Source: Leptidea sinapis
Taxonomy: Eukaryota > Arthropoda > Insecta > Lepidoptera > Pieridae
Length of the DNA stretch: 64,000 nt
Reading direction: 5' to 3'
Assembly: GCF_905404315.1 (NCBI RefSeq)
Contig: NC_066268.1
Span: 11,756,001 to 11,820,000 of the forward strand
Shown: piece by piece, positions 35,300-48,400 of the stretch
How positions within the stretch are numbered: position 1 is the first letter of the stretch
Layout of the letters: every line of letters begins with the position of its first letter
The notes under the pieces: model-generated
What the model was told of the DNA's origin: nothing
The model's input: the letters and a program-made list of their open reading frames with translations, nothing else
Database searches by the model: none
Program-made: the position numbers and the translations under genes

Positions 35300-36287
35300 C
35301 AATTCGAAAAGAATATTATCACTATTCACTAGGTCATGATATTTTTGTATTGTATTGTACGTTATAGTTTGAATAATGTTTAAATAAAATAAACAAATTT
35401 TAAAAATTAATAACTATTTATAAAATGGCTGAAAAGGAACATCGGTTATTGCATAATATACTGAACATAAATAATACGCCAGAGATGGTGGGATTAATTA
35501 TTAGTGTCAATAAACTAGAAATTATTAATCACAAGATACGTAAGTATCTTATTCCTACTCTTTGCTTTAAGTAACGGATTTATTAAATAAATGAGATACC
35601 TACTCAACACACCATAAAAATATAAATAATCGATCTCTTGAAATGATGACTGCAAATGCCGTTCCAAGCAACGGACTGAGTTTAATCTTGGTATTACAAA
35701 TCACATTTTTGATTTGATTATGGAATTTCCCCAAATTATCTAAAAATTTTCTGTTTAATTAAATTATCTAATATTTGGCTGAAAAAAACACATCAACTCA
35801 TAAAACTAGTCAGACCTTAACGTAAATTACACTTAAATATAGGTCCCACTTGACAAGGTCTCATGCAGAATGTTTACCGCATTTAGGTACCTTTCCGACC
35901 ACTATTAAAATTTTTGGAAGCACGAATGTATAACTTGGTATAACTTTATTGGTTTTGCTGAGCATTTTATTTTGTGAGTATTGAATGGTACTGACTTGCC
36001 ACGCTAGGCTCTGTTACGCTCGGGTTATGTCGAGTCGACTAAAGATGCGCAACAACACAGATACAATTAAATTATAAATATATATATATATATATAAGTT
36101 TTCGGATCTATCGCTCACTTAAATGAAAGTTTGATTTAAGAGTTGTTAAAGTAAATCTTTTTCTAACGCAAGCAACCTGAAACATATCATTATAGCTAGA
36201 TAATTATTATTTAATTCGATGTACTGTGACGAACATGTAAATCAAATAGTATATGAGTCGTATTGAGGCATTCATAATAGTACTTAC
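35300..36287. other. wb intron after visible exon 15; no exon found
   Basis: AT-rich. A TA microsatellite lies near 36075-36100. No laminin-like coding segment. Confidence 0.5.
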
Positions 36288-36449
36288 CTTGACAGCCCTG
36301 AGCGCTAAGGTCGTAGTGTTCAATAAGGCACGTGTCACACAGAGGCGGGGCCGCACCGGGCGCGCATTCACACGCACCGCTGTGCGTGTCGCAAGCCTTG
36401 TTCACCGCTGCGATGCCGCAACGACACATCGGACAACCAGCCTGTATAT
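36288..36449 (-). CDS. wb: wb visible exon 15 (last seen): LE repeat
   Basis: Two bases, 53 codons, one base (ends phase 1). Acceptor TGTCATAG, donor [56 protein letters not shown]. The final donor is strong, so a further exon beginning in phase 1 with more LE sequence is expected, but I cannot find one to the left. Confidence 0.89.
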
Positions 36450-39400
36450 CTATGACAACATACAAATAGAAATTAAACCATCCGAAACATAACAAATTGG
36501 CGATAATGAAGCTATCTGTACAAAGCAATACGCCAGGCTACACTACAAATTTTTCCACTTTGATTGTTTGCTGTTTCTTAAACATTTAATGAAGCACAGC
36601 ACTTATTCAAACCCGAAATGTGACCAACGGGAAAACGGCTGCATTTTATAAATCACAATAGTGAGTGAGCTGATATTTTAAGAGGGAGTTTATTACTACA
36701 GCCGCTACAAATACAAGTAAAAAAAAGTAATCCAAGATGGCGAAATCCAAAATTGCCGTCATGTAAATTGATTTGTTTACTGTACTGAACACAAACTACT
36801 GTACTTTACCGTACTGTACTAAAACAATGTTTATAATCATATATGTTTAAACAGAAAGTGTAACTTACTAAATTAAAAAACCATACCTCCATAACCCGGT
36901 GCACAAGTATCACACGCTCTTCCTGTCCAGGCACTATGACAGGCGCACTGGCCGCTGCGCGTGTCGCACGCTGCAGATAACGCGCCGCGTCCGCACGCAC
37001 ATTCCACACAACCGCTCTCTATACCTTCCTTACTCTGTGCGCCGGACCAGTATCCCTCCTAATGAAAAAAAAATACACAATATATACTTATATTGCTACA
37101 AATTCGGGCCTTACTTCGAAGAAGTATTTTTTATTGAAAGAAAAGTAAAAAATACTTAGACTGATAGCTATTTACAGGATATCACTAAAGCGAAGTACTA
37201 TCAATGAAGGATGTATGAGAACAAGTATCAAGGATTCAATAAAGGAAACAATATTTTAATAAAAAGTTGAGAGTTCTGCGCTCCATTGTTCTGAGAATGC
37301 TTGGAAACCATATCGTTCGTATCGTCATAAAATCTTATATGCTTTGTTCAACTCTCAGGTTGTGGCTCGGTCGGAAAGAGCGCTCGCACAGAACGCCAGA
37401 GATCGCGGGTTTGAGTCCCGCATAGTTCATAAAATGTTGGTTTTCAGTTTTATATGTGCTTTTAAAGGATGTCTTAAAAGATATATGCACCTATTACCTT
37501 AATATTAACCGACTCGTACATTGATTCAAATTAAAATAATATAATGAATAGGCAGACAAAACAGAACAGCGTACAGAGAAATAGCGTAAGATGAAGCTTA
37601 TTTTCTGGAATCGAAACTTATTTTCATTACAATCATTGATTGTCTACATTCTTACTGTCAATGTGAAACTAGAAGAATGAGAACAGCTTGTCGGTTAACG
37701 ACATTATATGTTTGTATTTAAATAATTATAGTCAAATTTGGACCACTTATAGTAATGATGGTCTCACCTGGCATTGATCGCAACGTTCGCCTTCGGCATG
37801 CGGCGGACACACAAGGCAGCGGCCAGTGTCACTGTGGCAAGGTCCGCCACCGCACTCGCAAGCCACACACGCTCCGCCTGCCGTCTGAGGAGACCCCCAG
37901 TAGCCAGAGTCACATCTATAATGTGGGAGAAAATTCTAATTCAGACTTTTAGTATTTTTTTTAAACTATATGATAAAAACTTTTTCGAGATTTTCATGAA
38001 TTGAGAATATTTTGACACGGTACAAGATGAAAACCATCACCATTTATTGTTGTTATATGAAATTAGTTATCTTAATTAATTATATACATTTAACAAACAC
38101 ACTTAAAACCAGGCTCTTATATATACTTGTAATACGCATCACCAACACTGAAGGATGTTTTTTCACTGGATCAGGTCTAAAAAGCTCTAATTCAAGAGAT
38201 TCCCAAGTTGTAAATAATAAAAGTTTGAGGTCACCTCATACAGAAGCGTTGTTTTTGGTAAGTCTGCTTCAGGTTTTATTAATTTAAGTTATAGAAGCAC
38301 TCATACATTTAATTTACTTGATCTGCAGTTGAGTTTACAGGAAATGAAAAGACTTTTTAATATTATAACTCTTCACAACCCTCGAGAATTAGTAGTGTTA
38401 TATTAGTGGCATAATCTAAATACAAACACTTACATCTCACAATGATCCCCAGCATATCCATCAGGACATTGGGTACACACGTACTCGTCTCCATCGGGCC
38501 CGGCCAGCGCGCAATTCGGGCTGAAGTTGTTAGCTGCGTCATACAGCGGGCAAGCGCAGCGTTTGCAGCCACCCTAATGTGGTAATAAATGTTATAGTTC
38601 CATTTTTAGAATTTATAATAAAGGAAAGGAGTAAGTATATATGACGACCTGTATAGCCGAGTGGTTAGGGATCCTACCTACTAAACTAGAGGTCCCGGGC
38701 TCGAATCCCGGTGGGTGCAAGCATTTATATGATGAATATGGATGTTTGTTTCCGAGTCATGGATGTTTAAATGTATTTATGTATGTTTATATGAATTTAT
38801 GTATGTTTAAGTAAGTATATTGTATTAAATATATCATTGTCTTGTAACCCATAACACAGGCTTATGCTTAACTTGGGGCAAGATAATTTGTGTAAAAAGT
38901 GTGTCAATATTATATTATAACTAGCTGACCCAGCAAACGTTGTATTGCCGATATTCAAATCGCGATACAAAAGTAACTGTTGATCGAAGATGGGTGAAAA
39001 TTTGAAGTTATATGTATTTTTTAATGCTGACTCATAACCAAACAAATTTAAAAAAAATGTCAAAATAATTAAAAAAAAATCGTGTGGACCACCCTTAACA
39101 TTTAGGGGTATGAAAAATTGATGTTGGCCGATTCTCAGACCTACTCAATATGCTCATAAAATTTCATGAGAATCGGTCAAGCCGTTTCGGAGGAGTACGG
39201 GAACGAACATTGTGAAACGAGAATTTTATATATAAGATAATATTATATATATATTCGTAGGGCGATTCAAAAAGATGCATACGTTTTTTTTTTGCGAACT
39301 GTACAGGTAAAATACAAGTTGTCAACAAAAGAGTTTTCAGTTCACACATGATTTTTATATTTTAGGTTCACTTTAGATGTTTGAAGCGATTTTTTCAAGG

Positions 39401-42400
39401 GTATGTAAAAAATGACCTCCAATAATAAACAACAGTAACGTTCTTAAGTATTATTTTACTGCTTTTTTTATGAAAATAACGGACGGGACGAGCAGAACTT
39501 TCAGTCGATATTAATTGATACGCCTTGTCCATTACAATGCAGTGCCGCTCAGATTATTTGCGCCGCCTTTGCCGCGAATCCAGAAAAACACAAAAATTCT
39601 GAGCGGCAATAAAATTGCGCTCGTCATCTTGAGACATAAGATGTTAAGTCTCATTTTCCCCGTAATTTCACTAGCTACGGCGCCCTTCAGACCGAAACAC
39701 AATAATGTTTACACATAACTGCTTCACGGCAGAAATAGGCGCAGTTGTTGTACCCACAATCTAGCCGATATCCTGTGCAAAGGAGCCTCCCACTGGTAAA
39801 TTTATAATATTATTGTGGTATTTGGTTATCACAATAGATTGACATAAATTTTTATTACAGCAGACTTGTATTCCTGAAAATATTTGGAAAAAAATGTTAA
39901 CTTACGGTGACAGGATTCCCGTAGAATCCCGGAAGACATCTCTCACAATGCAGTCCCGTAGTATTATGTTGGCAGGGCCCGCAAACACCATTCACTGCAA
40001 TAGTAACAATACTTACGGAAAAAGAATCTTTTTAGTACTAAAAATATTCTATAAAGCAAAGGCAAAAATAATTTTGGTGTTGGAAGTCATTCACTACAAT
40101 TCTAGAGTTTCAGAATTTCCTTGTATGGGAAACTGTTCTAGTTCAAGTTTTTATTCGTAAATACTATTAAGCCGCGTCCACTGCGCCGTGTTTTCATGTT
40201 TATTCACACAAAAACATGTTTTATAAACAGATTAGAGGCGTGGCTTAACAGTTTTAAACTTGCATGGTGCCTGAACCTCTAAACTGCATATGAATTCCTG
40301 GTACGTGTTGCTAGGATGACACATGATTTCAACCGCTATGAAAGACATTCCTACCACCACTAATATATATAATAATATGTTCTCCTGGTGTCTATGTAGT
40401 AATACGTCGTGCGCTTGGAGTCAGAATATATTAAGGTATACTCGCGCCATACTTAAGACAATCTCTTCTTTAACTATGATCGCCTGGTACCTTGTATTAT
40501 GCTTCCTATCTCATTATCTCCCATGTTATATATTATGAATTGAAGTGACTGCTCTTTTTACTGTCGCTTTTTCGTTTCATCGACTTTCAACTCACAAAGA
40601 TGATAAAGAAGTTTTCACTTCAATAGTATGCATATTTCTGTCTCATTCTTTGCCGGCTTCATCCTACACATTATTGTATTTGTGTCTCTTACCTGTCGTT
40701 TTTTCCGTTGCATCCGGTTTGAAATCACAACGATTCTAAAGAAGTTTCACGCGTGGCTTAACACTTTTGTTAAATAAAACATCTTAACATGTTTACCGCG
40801 AGAAATGGATAACATCACCCGCGTTATTAAAGGGAGAGATATTAACGCATTATTTTTTAGCGTTCACTGACTGAAGACGTACCTATCATTCGTAGCTAGC
40901 GATAATTCTATTTGGTTTGTTTGTAATGGAGTGGAATAAAGAAAATATTTTGTTATTTATACAACTGATAACAGAAAGACCGGTTCTTTAGGATGCTACA
41001 TTGGTAGATCATAAAAATGAATACAAAAAACTGGATGCACTTCGTCAGACCTCATTTTTGATATGAAACAAAAAAAGGTAAAAGTAGGTAGGCAGCGGAC
41101 GGACTGTTTTGCTAACATGCTTATTTAACATGTTTTGTTAAAGTGTTTTGTTAAAAAATTGGCGCAGCAGACCCGGCCTTACACGTCATGCATACTTAAC
41201 ATAACATACAATACAATTGATTAATTAATTCAATATATTATTACCCTTTGCTTAGAGCTTACCTGTAGTGCAAGAGGCGTGCATATTGCACGGACAAGGC
41301 ACGCACTCGAAGGTCGGCGAAGTCCCGGTCGCGCGATGTATCCTCACGTGCGTCCAAGAACACTCGGAGCAGTGGCTACCCTCGTAGCCTGTGGGACACG
41401 AGCACACCTCCCGGGCTGCCGAGTGACTGTTTCGGATCTCCACACCTTCCAGCCGAACCTTCCAGAAAAGATGCGATATATTGAGTAACCTCAATAAAAA
41501 TCTATACATATAGAACATGCTCGTCGTATAATAACAAAGCCGAAATGGTTGGGGCAGTAAAGTCCTCGAATGGCGACCACGTACAAGAAGACGTAGTGGT
41601 AGGATAGGTATGTTGGTCCCTACAAGATGGACCGACGATCTGATCAAGATCGCTGGATAACGTTGGATGAGGGCAGCGCAGGACCGATCGTCGAGGAAAT
41701 TTTAGGGGAGGCCTTTGCCCAGCAGTGGACACTTCTAGGACACTGACAAATACATATATTATATTATTATTAATAGATATATCGGCGAAAATACTACAAC
41801 ACACCTATTATAAACACGAGAATAATTCAGTTTAACTAATTTTAATTAAAATTAGTTCCTAATTTTTCCTTCAATTACATTGTGATGTGAAATTATTGTA
41901 AAAACAACACGTGGAGCAGCACGTGCGCCGGGTCCTATAAATACAAAAACGGAAGGAAAAACGTCATGGGGGACGCAAGAACTCCACCCCAACAACCTGG
42001 ACATAGTCATGTCCAGCGCTGATTCCTGATGCAGGAGGCTATCGCCTCGATCATCATCCCCCACGCGCCCTTCGGGCGCGCGTGAGATAACATCACATGT
42101 AGCGACCACAACCACATTAAGAAGACTCCAAATATAATCAAATGACTCTCCCAACGTCTTGGGAGAAGAAGTGCCAGGGTATAGGGCCCCGCCCTGACAC
42201 CCTCCTTCCGCCCTCACACAGGGCGTGTGAAGAAAACTCGACGCACTTGAGTCAGTCGTGCTCGGGCTGTCGTACGGTACGGACCTCTCTGGGACGTCGT
42301 AACGCTGAATAAACGAAAGTAATAAAATACCTACTCGTGTAGTTTTCTTTAGAAGAACCAAGATAGCAATTGTGATGTCAACAGTAAAGACGTCACACCT

Positions 42401-45400
42401 TTTAAAAGCAATACAGAGGTTCTTTCCTCGTTAGATATAATTAAATACAAAAAATGTTCATAAAATTAAAACTACTAGGCCAAACTCTGTTATATTTTTA
42501 TGGGACCAAATGGCAACTATTCCGCATCAAATTAAAGAAAATGCACTATTAATATAAAATAATAAAATCGATGTACATACATAAAAAAATATACTAATCG
42601 AATTGCGAAATTGAAACCTCCTCCTTTTTTGTTAAGTTAAGGGTATACATACATACATACCGTCAAAAAATATTTTTAATAAAGGCAAAAAATGCTAGCA
42701 CGAGTCGATAAATATATGGTGTATAGTAAGCTATTTGGCGCTGATGTAAATAATTACTTTTTATGTAAATTCTATCTCTTTTAACTGTTGTTGAGATGAT
42801 AGGGATGATAAGGGCTAAGACGAATTTCACTTAAATTAGTTTTTGAATCAATTAATGCCCTTAACTAGAAACTTGTTCGGATCGCGTCAGCGGGCCAAAC
42901 TTAATGTCAAGTATATGAGCTGACCCGTCAGACGTTGTTCGTTAAACCGTTCTTAGCTGACGTCTATTTGGCGAAGGAGGATATTCCTACCACATTTCAA
43001 GTCTGTACGCCTTATGGTTCTGGATCTCTGGAGATATCGTGATGAGTCAATACATAGGTGGAAACCTCTTATATTAATATCTGGACGACCAAGCCTTGCT
43101 CGAATTTTTAAGAATGTTCAAAACTTGAACAAAAGAAAAAACCTAATAAACCTAAAGGCATCTGGAGTCGAACCGGAGTCTTCTGCTTTCCGGATAACAC
43201 ATGGAATATTGCTGTCATCTCTGGTCTGGCGCACCCCAGTATCAGCTCGATCCATTTGACCGCGTGCAACGCAGAGCAGCTCGAATTGTCGGGGACCCAG
43301 TACTCTGTGAACGGCTGGATCACTTGGCGTTGCGTAGAGACGTCGCTTCATTGTGTGTCTTCTACCGCATTTATCACGGGGAGTGTTCCGAAGAGCTGTT
43401 CAACCTGATTCCTGCCGCCGAATTTCACCTTCGCACGACACGTCACAAGTTACGATATCATCCCCACCATCTGGATGTGTGGCGGTCCTCCACAGTGCGG
43501 TTTTCAAGGAGCTTTCTTCCTCGTACCACGAAGCTGTGGAATGAGCTTCCTTGTGCGGTGTTTCCGGGACGATACGACATGGGTACCTTCAAGAAAAGCG
43601 CGTACACCTTCCTTAAAGGCCGGCAACGCTCTTGTGATTCCTCTGGTGTTGCAGGAGAGTGTGGGCGGTGGTGATCACTTAACACCAGGTGACCCGTACG
43701 CTCGTTTGTCCTCCTATTCCATAAAAAAAAATCCCATCTGAGCTATTATAGTCTTGTATATAGTGGCGAAATTTACCTTTGCATTCTAATGTTATTGTAG
43801 CTGTTTCTCATTAAAACACGTATAAAACTACATGTTTTAAATTGAAAGCTAGCTAGATCGATTTCTCGCCCCCTAAACTACCTGTAAGTATACTAAATTT
43901 CATTAAAATCGTTGGAGACATTTCCGAGATTCAGAATGGATATATACAAGAATTGCTCGTTAAAAGATATAAGATATATAGATATTAATATTTGCGTTCA
44001 TAAACGATACTAAACGAAAGTGGGACTGATTGTCTGAGGACAAGTGAGCACTGACTTGTAATACCTAGTTTGAACCTGAATATTGTTTTGGTGAATTAAG
44101 TATCGATATCAAGGATAAAGAGGATCTATACCAACCTCATCTTGATCATTATGGAAGTGAGCTCTGATCATCACAGCGCTCAGATCCACCAGCACCGCCA
44201 TGAGCTGGCTGCGGGAGACAGGAGCTGCCTCACCCTCGGAATACCACATCCCCTCTATCAGATCAGCGTTCAGCGACAGCTGGCCAGCATTCTCATGACT
44301 CGTGTTAACATACGACAAGCGGATGCCATCTAAAATTGATTTTAAATTGTTATTTTTTCGATAAAAGAAGAAAGAGTCAAAGTCAAGTAAACTTTTTTTT
44401 CATCAAATATTTCATAAAAAGTAATAAAGAATAATCTGTATCAATATAAATTTCCCTATATTGGATGCATCAACCTTTAGAGATTGAATTATTCATTGTT
44501 TGTGTAAGGATGCTTCGTAAATATGCTGGTCGTGATAACGGTCATAATTAGTAATAGCATCCAACGAATACAATGATTTATTGAATATAACAGGTTGACC
44601 TAGCGCCAAAGTTTTAGGACACCTGGCATATTTAAATAATGATTCAGATATGCCTATTAAATAGTTAGTAAACCTTCCTTAAAGGCCGGCAACGCTCCTG
44701 TGATTCCTCTGGTGTTGCAAGAGAATGTGGGCGGCGGTGATCACTTAACACCAGGTGACCCGTACGCTCGTTTGTCCTTCTATTCCATAAAAAAAATAGT
44801 TATTCATAAAACAACTTGACATTTTACTAACTTATTAGTACATAATATCATTTCTGATCCACATGGGACGTTCCTGCTGTCGGGCTTACATATATATTCG
44901 TATTTTAAATGAAAACTTAAAACTAGTTTGATTAATAATTAATATTTTTTTAGATATGTAGCGTCTTAAGTAATTATTTTGTTGTACAGTAGGGAGAGAA
45001 ATTACACGTTGGAAGGGGCCAACATCAGGAAAACGAAATGTAGTAAGACTAAAAAAACAGTGAGCTGATGACTGAAAAAAGAATGGATGCAGAAAGCACT
45101 TGACAGAAAGTTGTGGATGAAGTTGGAGGAGGCCTTTACCCAATCTGGGATTCATATCTAATAATGTAACTAAATAACAATTATACTAAAAACCTAGATT
45201 AAGCAAATAATACTAACAAAAAACTAACAATATTTCAAAAGTACACTTTTTTTAGAGATATTGAATAAATGGCTTTATTATTATTATATTATTACAGTAG
45301 GGAGATAATCATTAATTACACCAGTACTTAGGCTGAGATCTTTAGAATTACTTTGAAATTAGCTGAGATTTTACTTAGACTTTACTTACATAAAACTGCG

Positions 45401-48400
45401 TGTGATAAAACGCGAATTTGACTTTTGAATTGGACTGTCTTAGCTTAAGCTCAGCATTCTTTCAGCTATCAAATGACTATAAAATCGCAATCAAAGATTA
45501 TGGCTAAGCTAACTCTCAGCAAATTTTTACGTAAGTAAAGTCTGAGCAAAGTCTGTGTACGCTCTAAAGATATCAGTCTTAGCATTCCGAAATGGTGCAG
45601 CACGACGTTCTAGAACTTTCGCCCTCTATCAAATTGAATTGTCTACAATTAATCTATCAAAATGATATTTAGAAACTTTGATAATAAGAAACTTCGTCAG
45701 AATTTTCCAGAAGTATCCATTTTGGGTACTTCAACGGCGGTTATCTCTGCTACCAGTGGGAGGCTCCTTTGCACTAGATGCCGGCTAGATTATGTGTACC
45801 ACAACGGCGCTTATTTCTGCCGTGAAGCACTAATGTGGAAGCATTACTGTGTTTTGGTCTGAAGGGTGCCGTATCTAGTAAAAATTACCTGGGCAAATGA
45901 CACTTAAAATTTTATGTCTCAAGGTGACGAGCGCAGCTGTATTGCCGCTCAGAATTTTACGGTTTTTCAAGAATCCTGACCGGCACTACATTGTAACGGG
46001 CAGGGCGTTTCAATTAATTTCAGCTCAGCGTCCTGCTCGTGTCGTCCCTTATTGTCATAAAAATACCATTCCTACTCTATAGTAATACCAATTTCTTTCC
46101 GATAAGTCAAGAAAAGTGAGGCGATGAACAGATCATTAGTTGAATGTAAATACTCACCATTAGCCAAGAGAATGACATCGGGACCGACGGTAGGGCTGCC
46201 ACCCGTATCCCCGCGGGCTACGCCCCAGTATAAACTGGCTCGAATCTCGCCCCCATAGCTCTCTAACTGTCCACCACTCCAAGACCTGCTCAGCCAATAG
46301 AACGACTCCCAACCTTCTACCTGAAACAATTCAGAGGTATAGGAAAACCGGTGAAAATATTTACGACGTGTCTATCCAAAGCCAGGGTTGGTCCCTTGTA
46401 TATTTATCAGATTGCAAGTTGGATTGTTTTAGTTTATTATCAGTTGTCCGTGGCTTATCAGTTCAAAACAATCTTATTTAATTTGTTTGAAAGCAATTCA
46501 ATCGGATTTAAATATTACTTTAAATTCAATGTTATTTGGAAGACTTATAGTGTAATAGAAAATTGTAATCAATTAACTTAGAATATTTATACGTCTAGAT
46601 AGACTATGACAGCTGTGAAAAACGTCGAAATAAATTGAGTTTAGAACTATATATTGAGCAATTTATGCGCACAAACATAAAGTGTCATACAAATGCAAGT
46701 GTAAGACGCACACTACACTAATATTCCTGGTGTGTATATAAATAGGTTGCTGTTAGGCAAGAGAATCTATCTAGACTTATAAATTATCTAAGTCAATTAA
46801 TAATATTGTAAACATGGATTGTCTATCTGTCGATCAGCCTAGCGAAACTTTCTAAAAAAAAAGCGATTCACTCGATTGTATGAAACGTGCAGTGATTGAT
46901 AGATTGACAGATGACGGCTATAATCTTGTAAAAAACGGAGATAGCTAAAATCTACTACGTTTCATGCAACAGTTCGCTTTCAAACTTAGCCGGATTATAC
47001 TTCGTCGCCAATCGCCACACTGTAATTACTACTATTTCAAACTTATGTCAAATGACTGCAAGTTTCATACTTAATTAAATTTAAATTTTTACTTTGGCAG
47101 TCCTATAAGAAGTTATTACGTAGTATTTGCCATCCTCTTTGATTGTCGTGTTATTTGCATGCATTTGACAATAATTGATATGATCAATAAATATAATGGC
47201 GAATAGACTATATAATAGCGATAGTGTGATAATGCGTGACGTTGTGAATTTGTGCATTAGCTAGTAGTTTAATATTGAAAATGCCGACTTTATGCCGAGC
47301 GTGGCTGACTGTTGACGACTTGTCAATTAAATCGGTTACAATAAGATAGATTCGCTTTCCTTTCCTATCATGTTTTACATTGCTGCTTATTGACCGATCA
47401 TATTTTTAACAACTCGAGTAAATGCGTCAATGTTTAGATATACGTTGTGATTTGTCCATATGTATGGAACATATGCGAACCACGTCGCGAAAGCGTTCGG
47501 GAAATATAATATTCTTATTGAACTTATAATAAGATATAATACAGTATCTATACGAGTTATAGTCACAGACCTCGTACGTGATAAGAAATGGCTTCCCTTC
47601 TTCATCGATGGAAGGTTCCAGAGTTTCATTAGCCGCTGCATCGCTGATTATCCACGCTTCGCCCAGCGGAAGCACCACCTGGTCACAAACACAATCAATA
47701 AAATAAAGTACGGGTTTATAAGAATCGTATACTTGTTAGAAAAACTGGAGATTATTTTGCTATTGTAATGTTCGAAATTGTAACACTAAAGCTTCTTCTT
47801 AGTCGGACACTCTTGTCAGAGTGGTCGCGGTTGCGCTGACGAGGTACACGAGGTTCTGAGGGTAGATGTCCTGGCGATGTGCTTCTATTTCTGACGGTTA
47901 GAGGAGTTGCGACTGGACTCAGTAGCCTTTGTGATGGCGTCTATCCAGCGGGTTGGCGATCGACCGCGTGCTCTCTTGCCTTCCACCTGGCCCTGAACTA
48001 CTATTCTCTCCATAGAGTTCATATATAGAGACGTGACCAAAACACTAAAGCACCTAAAGTAAATTTACATCTATTGTCGAAAAGTTTATACATATGATGA
48101 TACGAAGATGATATATTAATGAGGTTTTCCGCCAAATAATTACGCCAAGGTCCTTGCGAAGCCTATCTTATTCATCATGTATTCTCTGGAATGAGAGAGA
48201 ATATATAACGAGGCGAGTGAAAGAGACGAGAGATCTTTATCTGGCTTTCATTCTCGTCACCCGTTTTATGTGGACAAGGCATTGAGCTTGTGGCTTGTAA
48301 CGCAGTACACTCCTAATACCTACATTCGTTATGCAAACAATTCAGTTCATCAACTGCGGTGATCTTGTTGGTGAGGTAATGAATACAACATTGTATATGG

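Noticed and set aside
36075..36100. TA-rich tract as a regulatory element
   Set aside because: Simple TA microsatellite; similar tracts at 13678 and 29620.
41852..42361. 169-codon minus-strand ORF
   Set aside because: It spans the probable solo LTR, reads through its TATA and polyA regions, has no recognisable domain, and its length is explained by high GC.
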